Shown: one piece after another, positions 6,484 to 7,918 of the stretch
Numbering within the stretch: position 1 is the stretch's first letter
Layout of the letters: every line of letters begins with the position of its first letter
Source of the DNA: an uncultured Clostridium sp.
GTDB lineage: Bacteria > Bacillota_A > Clostridia > Lachnospirales > Lachnospiraceae
Direction: 5' to 3'
DNA length: 7,918 nt
Assembly: GCA_947174825.1 (NCBI GenBank)
Contig: CAMWKN010000051.1
Coordinates: forward strand, 1-7,918
Program-made: the position numbers and the translations under genes
Notes under the pieces: model-generated
What the model was told of the DNA's origin: nothing
Databases searched by the model: none
Seen by the model: only the letters and a program-made list of their open reading frames with translations

Positions 6484-7794
6484 ATGAAAAAATGGAATGG
6501 AGTAATGATCGCTGTAATCCTGTTCTTTCTGGCAGGGATGATATTGGTCAACCATAGTTTTATGGACAAAGGGAAAGATGTCAGTAACCGGGAATATAGG
6601 GTGTCTATTAACCGGCTCCAGAGGGCAGTAAAAGCATTTGAACAGGAAAATAAGCGACCACCAGAGCATCTCCATGAATTGTCAGAGTGGGGTGAGGGAG
6701 AGGAATATCCTGGGCTAATCGGACTGGATGTGATTTCGATGGATACAGACAGAGAGGAATTGTCTACATTTGTACAAGAGGAATCAGAGGATTATGCGAT
6801 CTTTGCCACACAGGATTATTATTATAAAGTGATATATCGGCATGTAAACGAAGCCGAACAAACAAGCAGACGGTATCTAAACGGAATCCTGGTGATTCTG
6901 TTTGTTTTGGTACTGTTATTACTTTGGTATATCAGACAAAAAATATTACTTCCCTTTGAACAGTTTTCTGATATTCCTTATGAACTTTCCAAGGGAAATC
7001 TAACACTTCCGCTTCGGGAAAATAAGAACCGTTTTTTTGGAAGATACATCTGGGGAATGGATCTGCTGCGGGAAAACCTGGAGCAGAATAAAGTGCGGGA
7101 ACTGGCGTTGCAGAAAGAGAAAAAGATGTTGTTGCTTTCTCTGGGACATGATATTAAAACACCGCTTAGTGCCATTAAATTGTATGCCAAAGCCATTAGT
7201 AAAAAGTTGTACAAGGGGGAGGAAAAGGAACGGGAAATTGCAGATAATATTAGTCGGAATGTGGATGAAATTGAACATTATCTCTCGGAGATGATCCGGG
7301 CATCCCATGAAGATTTTCTGGAATTTGAAGTGAATAATGCGGAGTTCTATATTCAGGAGATTATGGAGAAAATCCGGGAATATTATGAGGAGAAAATGGC
7401 ATTGAATCAGATTGCTTTTGCCATGGAATCGAATGGGAATTATCTGGTGTTTGGTGATGCAGACCGGTTGCAGGAAGTGCTACAGAACGTGATAGAAAAT
7501 GCAATGAAGTATGGAGATGGCAGGCGGGTCTGGTTGTCATTATATAGAGAGGAGGAAGAGTGCCGCATCACGGTTTGTAATACCGGATGCAGCCTTTCGG
7601 AACGAGAAATGCCTCATATTTTTGACAGTTTTTTTCGGGGCAGCAATGTAGAAAAGAAACCAGGAAGCGGTTTGGGCTTATATATTTGCAGGCAGCTAAT
7701 GCATCAGATGGAGGGGGAGATTATGGCGGAAATGAAAGAAAATGATGCAGGAGAGAAAATTATGTCTGTCCATATTGTGGTACATCTGGCTTGA
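6484..7794 (+). CDS. Membrane sensor histidine kinase
   Basis: This 436-aa sensor kinase should phosphorylate the response regulator upstream. TM1 (about 7-23) and TM2 (about 133-150) enclose an extracellular sensor of about 100 residues that matches no domain I can name. A HAMP-like linker (about 151-205) and a short coiled coil lead to the dimerisation helix with H-box LGHDIKTPLSAIKLYAK (220-236), His222 being the phosphorylation site. The ATP-binding domain has the N-box NVIENAMKYG (335-344), a G1 box reading CNTGCSL (365-371), an F-box like FDSFFRGS, and the G2 box GSGLGLY (394-400). The usual Asp of the G1 box is Asn366; related Firmicutes kinases with an NTG box exist, so this does not by itself mean loss of activity. 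The periplasmic-size sensor distinguishes it from the intramembrane BceS type, which lacks one. It is the last gene of the operon. Confidence 0.94.
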   Translation: MKKWNGVMIAVILFFLAGMILVNHSFMDKGKDVSNREYRVSINRLQRAVKAFEQENKRPPEHLHELSEWGEGEEYPGLIGLDVISMDTDREELSTFVQEESEDYAIFATQDYYYKVIYRHVNEAEQTSRRYLNGILVILFVLVLLLLWYIRQKILLPFEQFSDIPYELSKGNLTLPLRENKNRFFGRYIWGMDLLRENLEQNKVRELALQKEKKMLLLSLGHDIKTPLSAIKLYAKAISKKLYKGEEKEREIADNISRNVDEIEHYLSEMIRASHEDFLEFEVNNAEFYIQEIMEKIREYYEEKMALNQIAFAMESNGNYLVFGDADRLQEVLQNVIENAMKYGDGRRVWLSLYREEEECRITVCNTGCSLSEREMPHIFDSFFRGSNVEKKPGSGLGLYICRQLMHQMEGEIMAEMKENDAGEKIMSVHIVVHLA

Positions 7795-7918
7795 TGGTAA
7801 AAATGTGTTTTTTTATTTATAATGTTACCAGAAGGGCATATATTCATTTGAAAAGATAATTTATATTTTTTAATAATCATTATAATAGTTACAACTTTGA
7901 TGCAATTATGTAATAGTT
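7795..7918. other. AT-rich region after the kinase gene
   Basis: No gene begins here. A T7 run (7808-7814) lies between TGGTAA (7795-7800) and TTACCA (7825-7830), a 6-bp dyad with a 24-base loop, too open to be a convincing terminator. A candidate outward promoter is TTGAAA (7848-7853), 18 bp, AATAAT (7872-7877). TAATAGTT occurs twice (7883-7890 and 7911-7918), and TTACA (7889-7893) is mirrored by TGTAA (7909-7913). All are weak in such AT-rich DNA. Confidence 0.35.

Overview
The window looks like chromosomal DNA from a low-to-moderate-GC Gram-positive anaerobe, most likely a gut Clostridia of the Lachnospiraceae type. This is an inference from protein sequence character (HPr beginning MKEFTYTITDPEGIHARPAG, the enzyme I phospho-His region, the MYSKI...KRKK permease start), strong AGGAGG-like ribosome sites and AT-rich spacers. 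All genes lie on the + strand. No tRNA, rRNA, CRISPR array, insertion sequence or phage gene is visible.

Region 1 (1-2256) is a sugar phosphotransferase (PTS) operon: the 3' end of a PfkB-family sugar kinase, probably 1-phosphofructokinase (fruK), then HPr (ptsH) and enzyme I (ptsI). Spacings are 48 bp and 3 bp, so they are probably co-transcribed. Enzyme I takes phosphate from PEP and passes it to His15 of HPr, which feeds sugar-specific EII transporters; FruK then phosphorylates the fructose 1-phosphate made by a fructose EII. No EII gene lies between fruK and ptsH. The HPr keeps His15 but has Ala where Gram-positive HPr normally has the regulatory Ser46.

Region 2 (2257-2569) is a 313-bp non-coding spacer. 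It holds a row of hairpins ending the PTS operon (two look like intrinsic terminators), an AT-rich stretch with a 17-bp palindrome, and a sigma-A-like promoter (TTGACA, 17 bp, TGAAAT) embedded in an imperfect inverted repeat.

Region 3 (2570-7794) is a compact four-gene module in the order permease, ATPase, response regulator, histidine kinase, with gaps of 20-28 bp. The permease (797 aa) has two FtsX-type membrane halves, each with its own large extracellular domain, about 8 TM segments in all. The ATPase is MacB/LolD-like, so the pair is probably a type VII mechanotransmission ABC system rather than a classical importer. The OmpR-type regulator and membrane kinase probably sense an envelope or peptide stress and control the transporter operon itself. 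The substrate cannot be read from the sequence.

Region 4 (7795-7918) is AT-rich, with no gene, no convincing terminator, and a weak candidate promoter pointing out of the window.

Nothing here is clearly a wholly new system. The points most worth a second look are the Ser46-to-Ala HPr, the permease-first two-ectodomain transporter with its own two-component system, and the layered dyads in the spacer between the operons.
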